Source of the DNA: Lysobacterales bacterium
GTDB lineage: Bacteria > Pseudomonadota > Gammaproteobacteria > Xanthomonadales > Xanthomonadaceae
Direction of reading: 5' to 3'
Assembly (NCBI GenBank): GCA_017302075.1
Contig: JAFLEB010000004.1
Coordinates: 1-48,486, forward strand
DNA length: 48,486 bases
Shown here: positions 41,969 to 48,486 of the stretch, piece by piece
Numbering within the stretch: position 1 is the stretch's first letter
Layout of the letters: each line of letters starts with the position of its first letter
The notes under the pieces: generated by a model
Database searches by the model: none
Seen by the model: only the letters and a program-made list of their open reading frames with translations
Told to the model about the DNA's origin: nothing
Position numbers and translations under genes: made by a program

Positions 41969-42871
41969 TTGCACCTGTCCGGCAGCATCACCGCGCTGGC
42001 CACGCCGTTCACGGCGTCCGGCGCCCTCGACCTCGACGCCTGGGCGCGGCTGCTGGCCCGCCAACTCGATGCCGGCACCCATGCGGTGGTGGTGGCGGGG
42101 TCCACCGGCGAAGCTGCCGCGCTCGACGACCTCGAATACGACACCCTGCTCGCCGCCGCGGTGGCGCAGGTCGACGGACGCATCCCGGTGCTGGCCGGCA
42201 CCGGGCTGTCGAATACCGCCAAGACGATCGCCGCCACCCGTCGCGCCGCCGCGCTGGGCGCCGATGCCGCGCTCGTCGTCACGCCGCCGTACGTGCGGCC
42301 GACCCAGGCCGGCCTGCTGGCACATTACCGCGCGGTGGCCGACGAGGGCGGGTTGCCGATCATGCTGTACAACGTGCCCGGGCGCACCGGCTGCGACCTG
42401 TTGCCGGCGACCGCCGGCGAGCTGTCCTTGCACCCGCGGGTGCTCGGGATCAAGGAAGCACGGGCGGAGGCGGAGCGCATGGACGCCTTGCTGGCGTACC
42501 GGCGCCCCGGTTTCAGCGTGCTCAGCGGCGACGACCCGACCGCGGCGCGGGCGATGCTGGCCGGTGCCGACGGGGTGGTCTCGGTGGCCAGCAACGTGGT
42601 CCCGCGCGCCTTCGTCCGCCTGTGCGGGCTCGCCATGGCCGGCGAAGCCGGGGCCGCGGACGAGTTCGATGCCCGCCTGCACGCGCTCTACCATTTCCTC
42701 GGGGTCGAACCCAACCCGATCCCGGTGAAGGCCCTGCTGGCGCTGGAGGGGATCGGCCACGGGCTGCGCCTGCCCCTGCTGCCGCTATCATCCACGCATG
42801 CCGCCGAGGCCGAGCGCCTGCACGCGGACATCGCCCAGCTCGAAGAACGTTGCCGCGCCATCGCGGCCTGA
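41969..42871 (+). CDS. dapA: 4-hydroxy-tetrahydrodipicolinate synthase DapA
   Basis: A 300-residue class I aldolase-like enzyme condensing pyruvate with aspartate semialdehyde, the first committed step to lysine and diaminopimelate. The Schiff-base lysine is K162 in LGIKEAR, Y134 is in LYNVPGRTG, and the hydroxyl pair is S45-T46 in AGSTGE (often Thr-Thr). The start is a TTG at 41969, which gives the family-typical [13 protein letters not shown]; no in-frame ATG precedes residue 132. The BamC-like gene follows after 12 bases. Confidence 0.95.
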   Translation: MHLSGSITALATPFTASGALDLDAWARLLARQLDAGTHAVVVAGSTGEAAALDDLEYDTLLAAAVAQVDGRIPVLAGTGLSNTAKTIAATRRAAALGADAALVVTPPYVRPTQAGLLAHYRAVADEGGLPIMLYNVPGRTGCDLLPATAGELSLHPRVLGIKEARAEAERMDALLAYRRPGFSVLSGDDPTAARAMLAGADGVVSVASNVVPRAFVRLCGLAMAGEAGAADEFDARLHALYHFLGVEPNPIPVKALLALEGIGHGLRLPLLPLSSTHAAEAERLHADIAQLEERCRAIAA

Positions 42872-42883
42872 CAGGAGAAACCG

Positions 42884-43420
42884 ATGCACCGCACCCGCAC
42901 CGCGTCCCATGCCCCGGCGCGCCTCGCCTTGGCCATCGCCGCCGTCGTCCTCGCGTCCGGGGTGTCGGGTTGCCACTGGTTCGGCAAGAAGGACGAGCTG
43001 TACACCCAGAGCGTCGAGTCGCGGCCGCTGGAGGTCCCGCCGGACCTCGACCGCCCGTCCGCGGACCGTGCCATGGCCCTGCCATCGGCAGGCGGCAGCG
43101 CGACGGCCTCCGGCGTCGCCAGCGCGGCCGGCAGCCCGGGCGCCGCGGCGCCGATCGGGTTCAACGCCACCGGTGATCGCGACGCGCTGTTCGCCAAGGT
43201 CGGCCAGGTGCTGGCCGCCACCGAGGGCGTGACCATCGCCAACAAGGCCGAGATCCTGGGGACCTACGACGTCAGCTACATGGGCGCGAATTTCCTGGTC
43301 CGGGTGACCAAGGTGGGCGACGGTGCCTACATCTCCGCGGTCGACCCGCGCGGCCTGCCGCCGGTCGGCGAGCCGCCGGTGAAGCTGATCAATACGCTCA
43401 AGGCCGCGCTGGCGCCCTGA
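42884..43420 (+). CDS. bamC: Short BamC/NlpB-like outer-membrane lipoprotein
   Basis: A 178-residue lipoprotein with lipobox V-S-G-C30. After the lipobox comes ELYTQSVESRPLEVPPDLDRP, which matches the unstructured N-terminal segment that binds BamD in BamC. A low-complexity Ala/Gly/Ser linker (about 65-95) leads to one alpha/beta domain (about 97-178). E. coli BamC has two helix-grip domains and about 340 residues, so this protein lacks one. It follows dapA with an AGGAG ribosome-binding site, as bamC adjoins dapA in E. coli. Assignment as BamC rests on motif and synteny. Confidence 0.8.
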   Translation: MHRTRTASHAPARLALAIAAVVLASGVSGCHWFGKKDELYTQSVESRPLEVPPDLDRPSADRAMALPSAGGSATASGVASAAGSPGAAAPIGFNATGDRDALFAKVGQVLAATEGVTIANKAEILGTYDVSYMGANFLVRVTKVGDGAYISAVDPRGLPPVGEPPVKLINTLKAALAP

Positions 43421-43445
43421 GCTCGGCACGCAGGTCGTGGAACTG

Positions 43446-43472
43446 GAAGGGCGCCACACGGCGCCCTTCTTC
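43446..43472. terminator. Hairpin between the BamC-like gene and fdxA, probably bidirectional
   Basis: Perfect 10-base stem GAAGGGCGCC / GGCGCCCTTC with an ACAC loop, located between convergent genes. T runs are short on both strands, so efficiency is uncertain. Confidence 0.6.
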
Positions 43473-43498
43473 GCATCGCGACGTCGTCGCGGCGCGGC

Positions 43499-43822
43499 TC
43501 AGCGCTCCAGCAGCGGGAGCTTGCCGGTCTTGCCATCCCATTCGGCCGCGTCCGGCAGCGGTTCCTTGCGGGTGTTGATCACCGGCCAGGCGCGGGACAG
43601 TTCGGCATTCAGCGCGGCGTAGCCTTCCTGGCCCGCCGGCACGTCCTCCTCCGGGTAGATCGCCTTGGCCGGGCATTCCGGTTCGCACAGGGTGCAGTCG
43701 ATGCATTCGTCCGGATCGATCACCAGGAAGTTCGGGCCCTCGTGGAAACAGTCGACCGGGCAGACTTCCACGCAGTCGGTGTACTTGCACTTGATGCAGT
43801 TCTCGGTGACGACGAAGGGCAT
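43499..43822 (-). CDS. fdxA: Seven-iron ferredoxin FdxA
   Basis: A 107-residue electron carrier with one [3Fe-4S] and one [4Fe-4S] cluster. Cysteines at 9, 17, 21, 25, 40, 43, 46 and 50 match the Azotobacter seven-iron ferredoxin ligands (offset +1), plus the extra C12. [17 protein letters not shown]-type start and [17 protein letters not shown] follow the family closely. The C-terminal extension (about 50 residues) is normal for this class. It lies downstream of tRNA-Glu and its terminator on the same strand. Confidence 0.97.
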   Translation of the reverse strand: MPFVVTENCIKCKYTDCVEVCPVDCFHEGPNFLVIDPDECIDCTLCEPECPAKAIYPEEDVPAGQEGYAALNAELSRAWPVINTRKEPLPDAAEWDGKTGKLPLLER

Positions 43823-43923
43823 GGCGGGTGGGGATCCGTTTCGCGGTGCGCATAGTCTAGCGCCGGCGCCCACCGCCCCGGCGAATCGAGAATCGATGGC
43901 GATGCCGCGCCGACGTCGTCGCG

Positions 43924-43954
43924 AAAAAAAGAAACCCGCGCTTTCGCGCGGGTT
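43924..43954 (-). terminator. Terminator of tRNA-Glu
   Basis: Read on the minus strand, AACCCGCGC-GAAA-GCGCGGGTT forms a perfect 9-base stem with a stable GAAA loop, followed by TCTTTTTTT. It lies just after the tRNA-Glu gene. Confidence 0.95.
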
Positions 43955-43961
43955 CCGGAAT

Positions 43962-44037
43962 TGGCGCTCCCTACGGGATTCGAACCCGTGTTTTAGCCTT
44001 GAGAGGGCCACGTCCTAGGCCTCTAGACGAAGGGAGC
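43962..44037 (-). tRNA. tRNA-Glu (anticodon CUC)
   Basis: A 76-base tRNA on the minus strand with acceptor stem GCTCCCT / AGGGAGC, D-arm TCGTCTAGAGGCC, T-arm GGTTCGAATCC and encoded CCA. The anticodon loop CTCTCAA gives CUC (plus-strand GAG at 44001-44003), reading GAG. Confidence 0.95.
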
Positions 44038-44098
44038 AGGGTGGTGCGCCGGTTGGACGACCGGCTCGGAGGCGACCGGGTCGCGCGCCGAGCTTGCT

Positions 44099-44128
44099 AG
44101 TATAGGCGGCTGCGTCGGCCACTGGCAA
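44099..44128 (-). promoter_or_regulatory. tRNA-Glu promoter
   Basis: On the minus strand, TTGCCA (44128-44123), an 18-base spacer and TATACT (44104-44099). It lies 62 bases upstream of the tRNA and 40 bases from the divergent pcnB start. Confidence 0.65.
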
Positions 44129-44167
44129 CGCACCCGTCCCTTCCAGCCCGCGGCCCGCCCGCCCCGC

Positions 44168-45532
44168 ATGACCCAGCCCGATCCGACGCCCGCCCTGCCC
44201 ACGCCCGTCCTGCGCACGATCCCGCGCGAGGCGCACGGCATCTCTCGCCGGCAGATGAGCCAGAGCGCGCTGCGCGTGCTGTACCGGCTGCGCGAGGCCG
44301 GTTACGGCGCGTTCCTGGTCGGAGGCGCGGTGCGCGACCTGCTGGTCGGCGGCGCGCCCAAGGATTTCGACGTGGCCACCGACGCCACGCCCGAGCAGGT
44401 CAAGGCGCTGTTCCGCAATTGCCGCCTGATCGGTCGCCGGTTCCGGCTGGCGCACGTGGTGTACGGCCGCGAGATCATCGAGGTCGCCACCTTCCGCGCG
44501 GCCAGCGGCGACGACACCGAGGGCGACCGCGAGGTCCATGCCGACGGTCGCGTCCTGCGCGACAACGTGTACGGGACCATCGAGGAGGACGCGATCCGCC
44601 GCGACTTCACCGCGAACGCCCTGTACTACGCGATCGAGGACTTCTCGGTGCGCGACTACACCGGCGGCTTCGCCGACGTCGAGGCCCGGGTCCTGCGCCT
44701 GATCGGCGATCCCGAGGCGCGCTACCGCGAGGATCCGGTGCGCATGCTGCGCGCCGCCCGGTTGGCGGCCAAGCTCGATTTCAGCATCGACCCCGGCACC
44801 GCCGCGCCGATCCCGGGCCTGGCGCACCTGCTGGCCGAGGCCGCGCCGGCGCGGTTGTTCGAGGAAACCCTGAAGCTGTTCCTCTCGGGCCATGCGGTGG
44901 CGAGCTTCGAACGCCTGGAAGCGCTCGGCCTGCTGCCCGCCTTGCTGCCGGAAACCGCGCAGGCGCTGGCCTCCAACAAGTCCGGCGCCTTGCGACGGAT
45001 GCTGGTGCAGGGCTTGCGCAATACCGACGCAAGGGTAGCCGCGGACGACTCGGTGTCGCCGGCGTTCCTGTACGCGGTGCTGCTGTGGCCGGCCTATTGC
45101 CGGGCGCTGGCGCTGTTGCAGGCGCAGGGCGTGCACGCGGTCGAGGCCCAGCGACGTGCCGCCGATCGCGTCACCCTGCACCAGGTCGCGCGCACCGCAT
45201 TGCCGCGCCGGTTCTCGCTGCCGATGCAGGAGATCTGGCTGCTGCAGCCGCGCTTCGGCCAGCGCCAGCGCAAGCGCGTGTTCCGTTTGCTGGCGCATCC
45301 GCGCTTCCGCGCCGCGTTCGATTTCCTCGAGCTGCGCCTGGTCGCCTCCGAATCGCATGCCGGGGATGTCGCGTTCTGGCGCGAGGCGCAGGCGCATCCG
45401 GCGGTCGCCATGGCCGCGGTGGACGCCGACGGGCACGCGGAGGCCGGCGACGCGGCCGATGCCGGCGATCCGTCCGCCCCGAAGAAGCGCCGCAAGCGGC
45501 GCCGCAAGTCGGCTGCCGACGCCCCGGCATGA
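44168..45532 (+). CDS. pcnB: Poly(A) polymerase I
   Basis: A 454-residue nucleotidyltransferase that adds 3' poly(A) tails to RNA and promotes its decay. The catalytic motif is FLVGGAVRDLLVGGAPKDFDVATDATP, shown here as adjoining parts, followed by RRFRLAHVVYGREIIEVATFR and RRDFTANALYY. AGYGAFLV precedes it. The C-terminus is very basic (KKRRKRRRK), typical of PcnB and distinguishing it from CCA-adding enzyme. folK starts within its stop codon, as in many gammaproteobacteria. Confidence 0.96.
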   Translation: MTQPDPTPALPTPVLRTIPREAHGISRRQMSQSALRVLYRLREAGYGAFLVGGAVRDLLVGGAPKDFDVATDATPEQVKALFRNCRLIGRRFRLAHVVYGREIIEVATFRAASGDDTEGDREVHADGRVLRDNVYGTIEEDAIRRDFTANALYYAIEDFSVRDYTGGFADVEARVLRLIGDPEARYREDPVRMLRAARLAAKLDFSIDPGTAAPIPGLAHLLAEAAPARLFEETLKLFLSGHAVASFERLEALGLLPALLPETAQALASNKSGALRRMLVQGLRNTDARVAADDSVSPAFLYAVLLWPAYCRALALLQAQGVHAVEAQRRAADRVTLHQVARTALPRRFSLPMQEIWLLQPRFGQRQRKRVFRLLAHPRFRAAFDFLELRLVASESHAGDVAFWREAQAHPAVAMAAVDADGHAEAGDAADAGDPSAPKKRRKRRRKSAADAPA

Positions 45533-46014
45533 CCCGTGCCGCGATCGGGCTGGGGGGCAACCTCGGCGACGCCGCGACGATCCTGCGCCAGGCCATCGAG
45601 GCCCTCGGCGCGCTGCCCGGCACGCGCCTGCTGCGCGCCTCGCGGCTCTATCGCACGCCTGCCTGGGGCATGACCGCGCAGCCCGATTTCATCAACGCGG
45701 TCGCCGTGGTCGAGACGACGCTCGCGCCGATGGCGTTGCTTGAACACTTGCTCGCGATCGAACGCCGCTTCGGCCGCGTGCGCGTCGACGGCGAACGCTG
45801 GGGACCGCGTACCCTCGACCTCGACCTGCTGCTGCATGGCGAGGCGCAGCTCGATGTGCCGGGCCTGCAGCTGCCGCATCCGCGCCTGCACGAACGCGCC
45901 TTCGCCCTGGTGCCGCTGGTCGAGGCGTGGCCGGATGCGGCGATCCCCGGCATCGGCGGCGCGCAGGCCTGCCTCGACGCGATGGCGGGCGAGGGCATCG
46001 AGGCGTTACCTTAG
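45529..46014 (+). CDS. folK: 2-amino-4-hydroxy-6-hydroxymethyldihydropteridine pyrophosphokinase
   Basis: A 161-residue HPPK that transfers pyrophosphate from ATP to the pterin in folate synthesis. AIGLGGNLGDA opens the protein, then SRLYRTPAWG, PDFINAVAVVET, RWGPRTLDLDLLL and LPHPRLHERAFALVPL; the last two carry the metal-binding aspartates and substrate residues. The ATG at 45529 overlaps the pcnB stop by 4 bases. panB follows after 24 bases, so folate and pantothenate genes form one operon. Confidence 0.97.
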   Translation: MTRAAIGLGGNLGDAATILRQAIEALGALPGTRLLRASRLYRTPAWGMTAQPDFINAVAVVETTLAPMALLEHLLAIERRFGRVRVDGERWGPRTLDLDLLLHGEAQLDVPGLQLPHPRLHERAFALVPLVEAWPDAAIPGIGGAQACLDAMAGEGIEALP

Positions 46015-46038
46015 CCGCCCCGCGCACCGGAGCCCGCG

Positions 46039-46848
46039 ATGAGTGCAGACCGCAAGCCCTGGACCGTGCCGATGCTCTCGGAGGCGCGCGAGGCGGGGCG
46101 CAAGCTGGTGATGCTCACCTGCTACGACGCCAGCTTCGCCCGCGTGCTCGACGACAACGGCGTCGACCTCATCCTGGTCGGGGATTCGCTGGGCATGGTC
46201 GTGCAGGGCCACGACTCGACCCTGCCGGTGCAGGTCGGCGACATCGCCTACCACGTCGCCGCGGTCGCGCGCGGCGCCCGGCGCGCGCTGAAGATCGCCG
46301 ACCTCCCGTTCGGCGCCGACGCCACGCCGGAACAGGCGCATGCGGCGGCGGTCCGCTTCATCCAGGCCGGCGCGGCGATGGTCAAGCTGGAGGGTGCCGG
46401 CCACAAGCTGGAGATCATCCGCTACCTGGTCGATCGCGAGATCCCGGTGTGCGCGCACCTCGGGCTGACCCCGCAGTCGGTGCTGCGCTTCGGCGGCTTC
46501 AAGGTGCAGGGACGCGAGGAGGCCGCGGCCGCGCAGTTGCGCGCCGATGCCCGGGCGGTGGCCGGGGCGGGCGCGGGCTTGCTGGTGCTGGAGGGCGTGC
46601 CCGCCGCGCTCGCCGCCGCGCTCACCGCGGCCAGCCCGATCCCGACCATCGGCATCGGCGCCGGTGCCGGCTGCGACGGCCAGGTACTGGTGCTGCACGA
46701 CCTGCTCGGCATCGACACCGGCCATCGCAAGCCGCGCTTCGTGCGCGATTTCCTGGCCACCGGCGGCTCGATCGCCGGCGCGGTGCGCGCCTACGTCGAT
46801 GCCGTCCGCGACGGCAGCTTCCCCGACGCCGGACACAGCTACGCATGA
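46039..46848 (+). CDS. panB: 3-methyl-2-oxobutanoate hydroxymethyltransferase
   Basis: A 269-residue enzyme that makes ketopantoate from alpha-ketoisovalerate and methylene-tetrahydrofolate. [52 protein letters not shown] and PTIGIGAG are the metal- and substrate-binding motifs. Length is normal. The stop overlaps panC by 4 bases. Confidence 0.98.
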   Translation: MSADRKPWTVPMLSEAREAGRKLVMLTCYDASFARVLDDNGVDLILVGDSLGMVVQGHDSTLPVQVGDIAYHVAAVARGARRALKIADLPFGADATPEQAHAAAVRFIQAGAAMVKLEGAGHKLEIIRYLVDREIPVCAHLGLTPQSVLRFGGFKVQGREEAAAAQLRADARAVAGAGAGLLVLEGVPAALAAALTAASPIPTIGIGAGAGCDGQVLVLHDLLGIDTGHRKPRFVRDFLATGGSIAGAVRAYVDAVRDGSFPDAGHSYA

Positions 46849-47696
46849 TCGCGATCCACCGTGAACTCGAGGCCCTGCGCGCGCAGGTGGGCGACTGGAA
46901 GCGCGCCGGCCTGCGCGTCGGCTTCGTGCCGACGATGGGCAACCTGCACGCCGGGCATCATTCGCTGGTCGCGCTCGCGCGCCGGCACGCCGACAGGGTG
47001 GTCGCCAGCGTGTTCGTGAACCCGACCCAGTTCGGACCCAACGAGGATTTCTCGCGCTATCCGCGCACCCCGGGGCAGGATGCCGAAGGCCTGCAGGCGG
47101 CCGGTTGCGACGCGTTGTGGCTGCCGTCGGTGGAGACGATGTATCCCTACGGCCCGGAGCGCTGCGTGCGCATGCACGTGCCCGGCGTGACCGACACCCT
47201 GGAGGGCGCGCACCGGCCGGGGCACTTCGACGGCGTGGCCACGGTGGTCGCGCGCCTGTTCAACCAGGTGCAGGCCGATGTCGCCGCGTTCGGGCGCAAG
47301 GACTACCAGCAACTCGCGGTCATCCGCACCATGGTCCGCGACCTCGCGTTCCCGCTGGAGCTGCTCGCCGGCGACACCCTGCGCGAGGCCGACGGCCTGG
47401 CGATGAGCTCGCGCAACCAGTATCTCTCGCCGGAAGAGCGCGCTACTGCCCCGGTCATCCATCGCGTGCTGCTGGCGATGCGCGACGCCATCCGCGCCGG
47501 TACGCCGCGCGCACGGGTCGAGGCCGAGGCGGACGCCGCCTTGCGCGCGGCCGGTTTCGAGCCCGATTACGCAGCAGTGCGGGCGCCGGATTTCAGCCTG
47601 CCCGGCGATGCCGAGGCCGGCCCGCGGGTGGCGCTGGTGGCCGCGCGGCTGGGGCGGACGCGGCTGATCGACAACCTGGAATTCGACGCCGGCTGA
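46845..47696 (+). CDS. panC: Pantothenate synthetase
   Basis: A 283-residue ligase joining pantoate and beta-alanine via a pantoyl-adenylate. The nucleotide-binding HxGH motif appears in [44 protein letters not shown] and [11 protein letters not shown] (KMSKS-like) complete the family pattern. The ATG at 46845 overlaps the panB stop. panD is 91 bases downstream with its own likely promoter. Confidence 0.98.
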   Translation: MIAIHRELEALRAQVGDWKRAGLRVGFVPTMGNLHAGHHSLVALARRHADRVVASVFVNPTQFGPNEDFSRYPRTPGQDAEGLQAAGCDALWLPSVETMYPYGPERCVRMHVPGVTDTLEGAHRPGHFDGVATVVARLFNQVQADVAAFGRKDYQQLAVIRTMVRDLAFPLELLAGDTLREADGLAMSSRNQYLSPEERATAPVIHRVLLAMRDAIRAGTPRARVEAEADAALRAAGFEPDYAAVRAPDFSLPGDAEAGPRVALVAARLGRTRLIDNLEFDAG

Positions 47697-47713
47697 ACGG
47701 CGTCCATTCGATG

Positions 47714-47741
47714 TTGCGGCGCGCCATGCGCTGCCTATACT
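47714..47741 (+). promoter_or_regulatory. Candidate panD-pgi promoter
   Basis: TTGCGG at 47714-47719, a 16-base spacer and TATACT at 47736-47741, 46 bases before panD. It lies in the only gap of more than 25 bases in the pcnB-to-pgi series. Confidence 0.6.
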
Positions 47742-47787
47742 GCGCGCTGCCGGGCGCCAGCCCGCATCGTTCCCCCGGAGCCAACCC

Positions 47788-48168
47788 ATGCAGCTGACCT
47801 TGCTCAAGGCCAAGATCCACCGCGCCACCGTCACCCACGCCGAACTGCACTACGAAGGCTCGTGCGCGATCGACGGCCGCCTGCTGGACATCTCCGGCAT
47901 CCGCGAATACGAGCGGATCGAGCTCTACAACGTGAACAACGGCGAGCGCTTCGCGACCTACGCGATCCGCGGCGAGGAAGGCAGCGGCGTGATCTCGGTG
48001 AACGGCGCCGCCGCGCACAAGGCGCAGGTCGGCGACCTCGTGATCATCTGCGCCTACGGCCAGTGCGACGAAGCCGAGGCGGCCAGGTTCAAGCCCACCC
48101 TGGTGTACGTCGATCGCGACAACGCGATGACCCACACCAACCGTTCGATGCCGAAGCAGGCCGCATGA
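47788..48168 (+). CDS. panD: Aspartate 1-decarboxylase
   Basis: A 126-residue pyruvoyl enzyme converting aspartate to beta-alanine for PanC. The self-cleavage site is G24-S25 in HYEGSCAID, at the family-standard position; Ser25 becomes the pyruvoyl group. [14 protein letters not shown] and [19 protein letters not shown] are further motifs. CGGAG lies upstream of the ATG. pgi starts inside its stop codon. Confidence 0.98.
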   Translation: MQLTLLKAKIHRATVTHAELHYEGSCAIDGRLLDISGIREYERIELYNVNNGERFATYAIRGEEGSGVISVNGAAAHKAQVGDLVIICAYGQCDEAEAARFKPTLVYVDRDNAMTHTNRSMPKQAA

Positions 48169-48486
48169 GCGCGGCGCTGGCCGGACTCGATGCCCACGCC
48201 CGGCGGCTCGCCGGGGCCAGCCTGCCCGACCTGATCGACGACGACCCGCGGCGCGCGCGCGATTTCTCGCTGCGGGTCGGCCCGCTGTACGCCAATTTCG
48301 CGCGCCAGCGCTACGACCGGCTCGCGCTGGACGCGCTGTTCGCGCTGGCGGACGCGCGCGACCTCGCGGGCGCGATGCGGCGCCTGCTGGACGGCGACAT
48401 CGTCAACCCCACCGAAGGCCGCGCCGCCCTGCACACCGCGCTGCGCGGCGATGCCTCGGATGCGCCGGCGGCGCGCGACGCGCGCC
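48165..48486 (+). CDS. pgi: Glucose-6-phosphate isomerase, N-terminal part (cut by window end)
   Basis: The first ~107 residues of Pgi, which interconverts glucose-6-phosphate and fructose-6-phosphate. [18 protein letters not shown] and [15 protein letters not shown] match the conserved N-terminal region (the usual ENRAVLHTALR block). The ATG at 48165 overlaps the panD stop by 4 bases. The frame stays open to the last base. It lies about 14 kb from zwf, so Glk output from the glucan locus can enter either pathway. Confidence 0.92.
   Translation, partial: MSAALAGLDAHARRLAGASLPDLIDDDPRRARDFSLRVGPLYANFARQRYDRLALDALFALADARDLAGAMRRLLDGDIVNPTEGRAALHTALRGDASDAPAARDAR

Overview
The window is about 48.5 kb of very GC-rich DNA that reads as chromosome of a Xanthomonadaceae-type gammaproteobacterium (Lysobacter, Luteimonas or Pseudoxanthomonas-like). 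Three things suggest this: the gene order lexA-recA-recX-alaS-csrA, a perfect copy of the LexA operator type used by xanthomonads in front of lexA, and a carbohydrate island built around a large TonB-dependent receptor. Genus-level placement is inference. Coding density is high, many neighbours overlap by 1-8 bases, and I see no phage, transposase or CRISPR array.

Left part (1-11.5 kb). A truncated periplasmic sulfatase is divergent from a TonB-dependent receptor. Then come pncC, an unrecognised secreted protein, and the SOS/housekeeping block lexA, recA, recX, alaS, csrA. Two tRNA genes follow, Ser(GCU) and Arg(ACG). The 3' end of the tRNA-Arg gene and its terminator are repeated 143 bases downstream.

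Middle (11.5-33.7 kb). After msrB and msrA comes a continuous alpha-glucan-to-pyruvate programme. It contains a LacI-type regulator, a lipoprotein alpha-amylase and an MFS sugar permease (minus strand), and a divergent plus-strand operon of cytoplasmic GH13 alpha-glucosidase, pullulanase and GH97 alpha-glucosidase. A 926-residue TonB-dependent receptor and a sodium:solute symporter follow. The minus-strand operon zwf-pgl-edd-glk-eda then carries glucose through the Entner-Doudoroff pathway. A LacI-like palindrome occurs both in the permease/glucosidase divergent promoter and upstream of the receptor, which suggests one regulon. The predicted route is outer-membrane uptake of maltodextrins, periplasmic trimming, inner-membrane import, cytoplasmic hydrolysis, phosphorylation by Glk, and Entner-Doudoroff breakdown.

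Right part (33.7-48.5 kb). This is mostly core metabolism: fabA-fabB; thiD coupled to an alpha/beta hydrolase; a small XRE regulator coupled to a SulP transporter; a PIN-PhoH ATPase; a PrxQ-type peroxiredoxin with gcvR, divergent from dapA and a short BamC-like lipoprotein (the same four genes cluster in E. coli); fdxA; tRNA-Glu(CUC); and pcnB-folK-panB-panC followed by panD and the start of pgi, which runs off the end.

Nothing here is clearly a new kind of system. The observations most worth following are the shared LacI-type operator and glucan/Entner-Doudoroff island, a predicted leaderless lexA transcript whose -10 lies inside the operator, the tRNA-Arg tail duplication, the sulfatase with Gln in place of Pro/Ala in its maturation motif, and the short BamC homologue.
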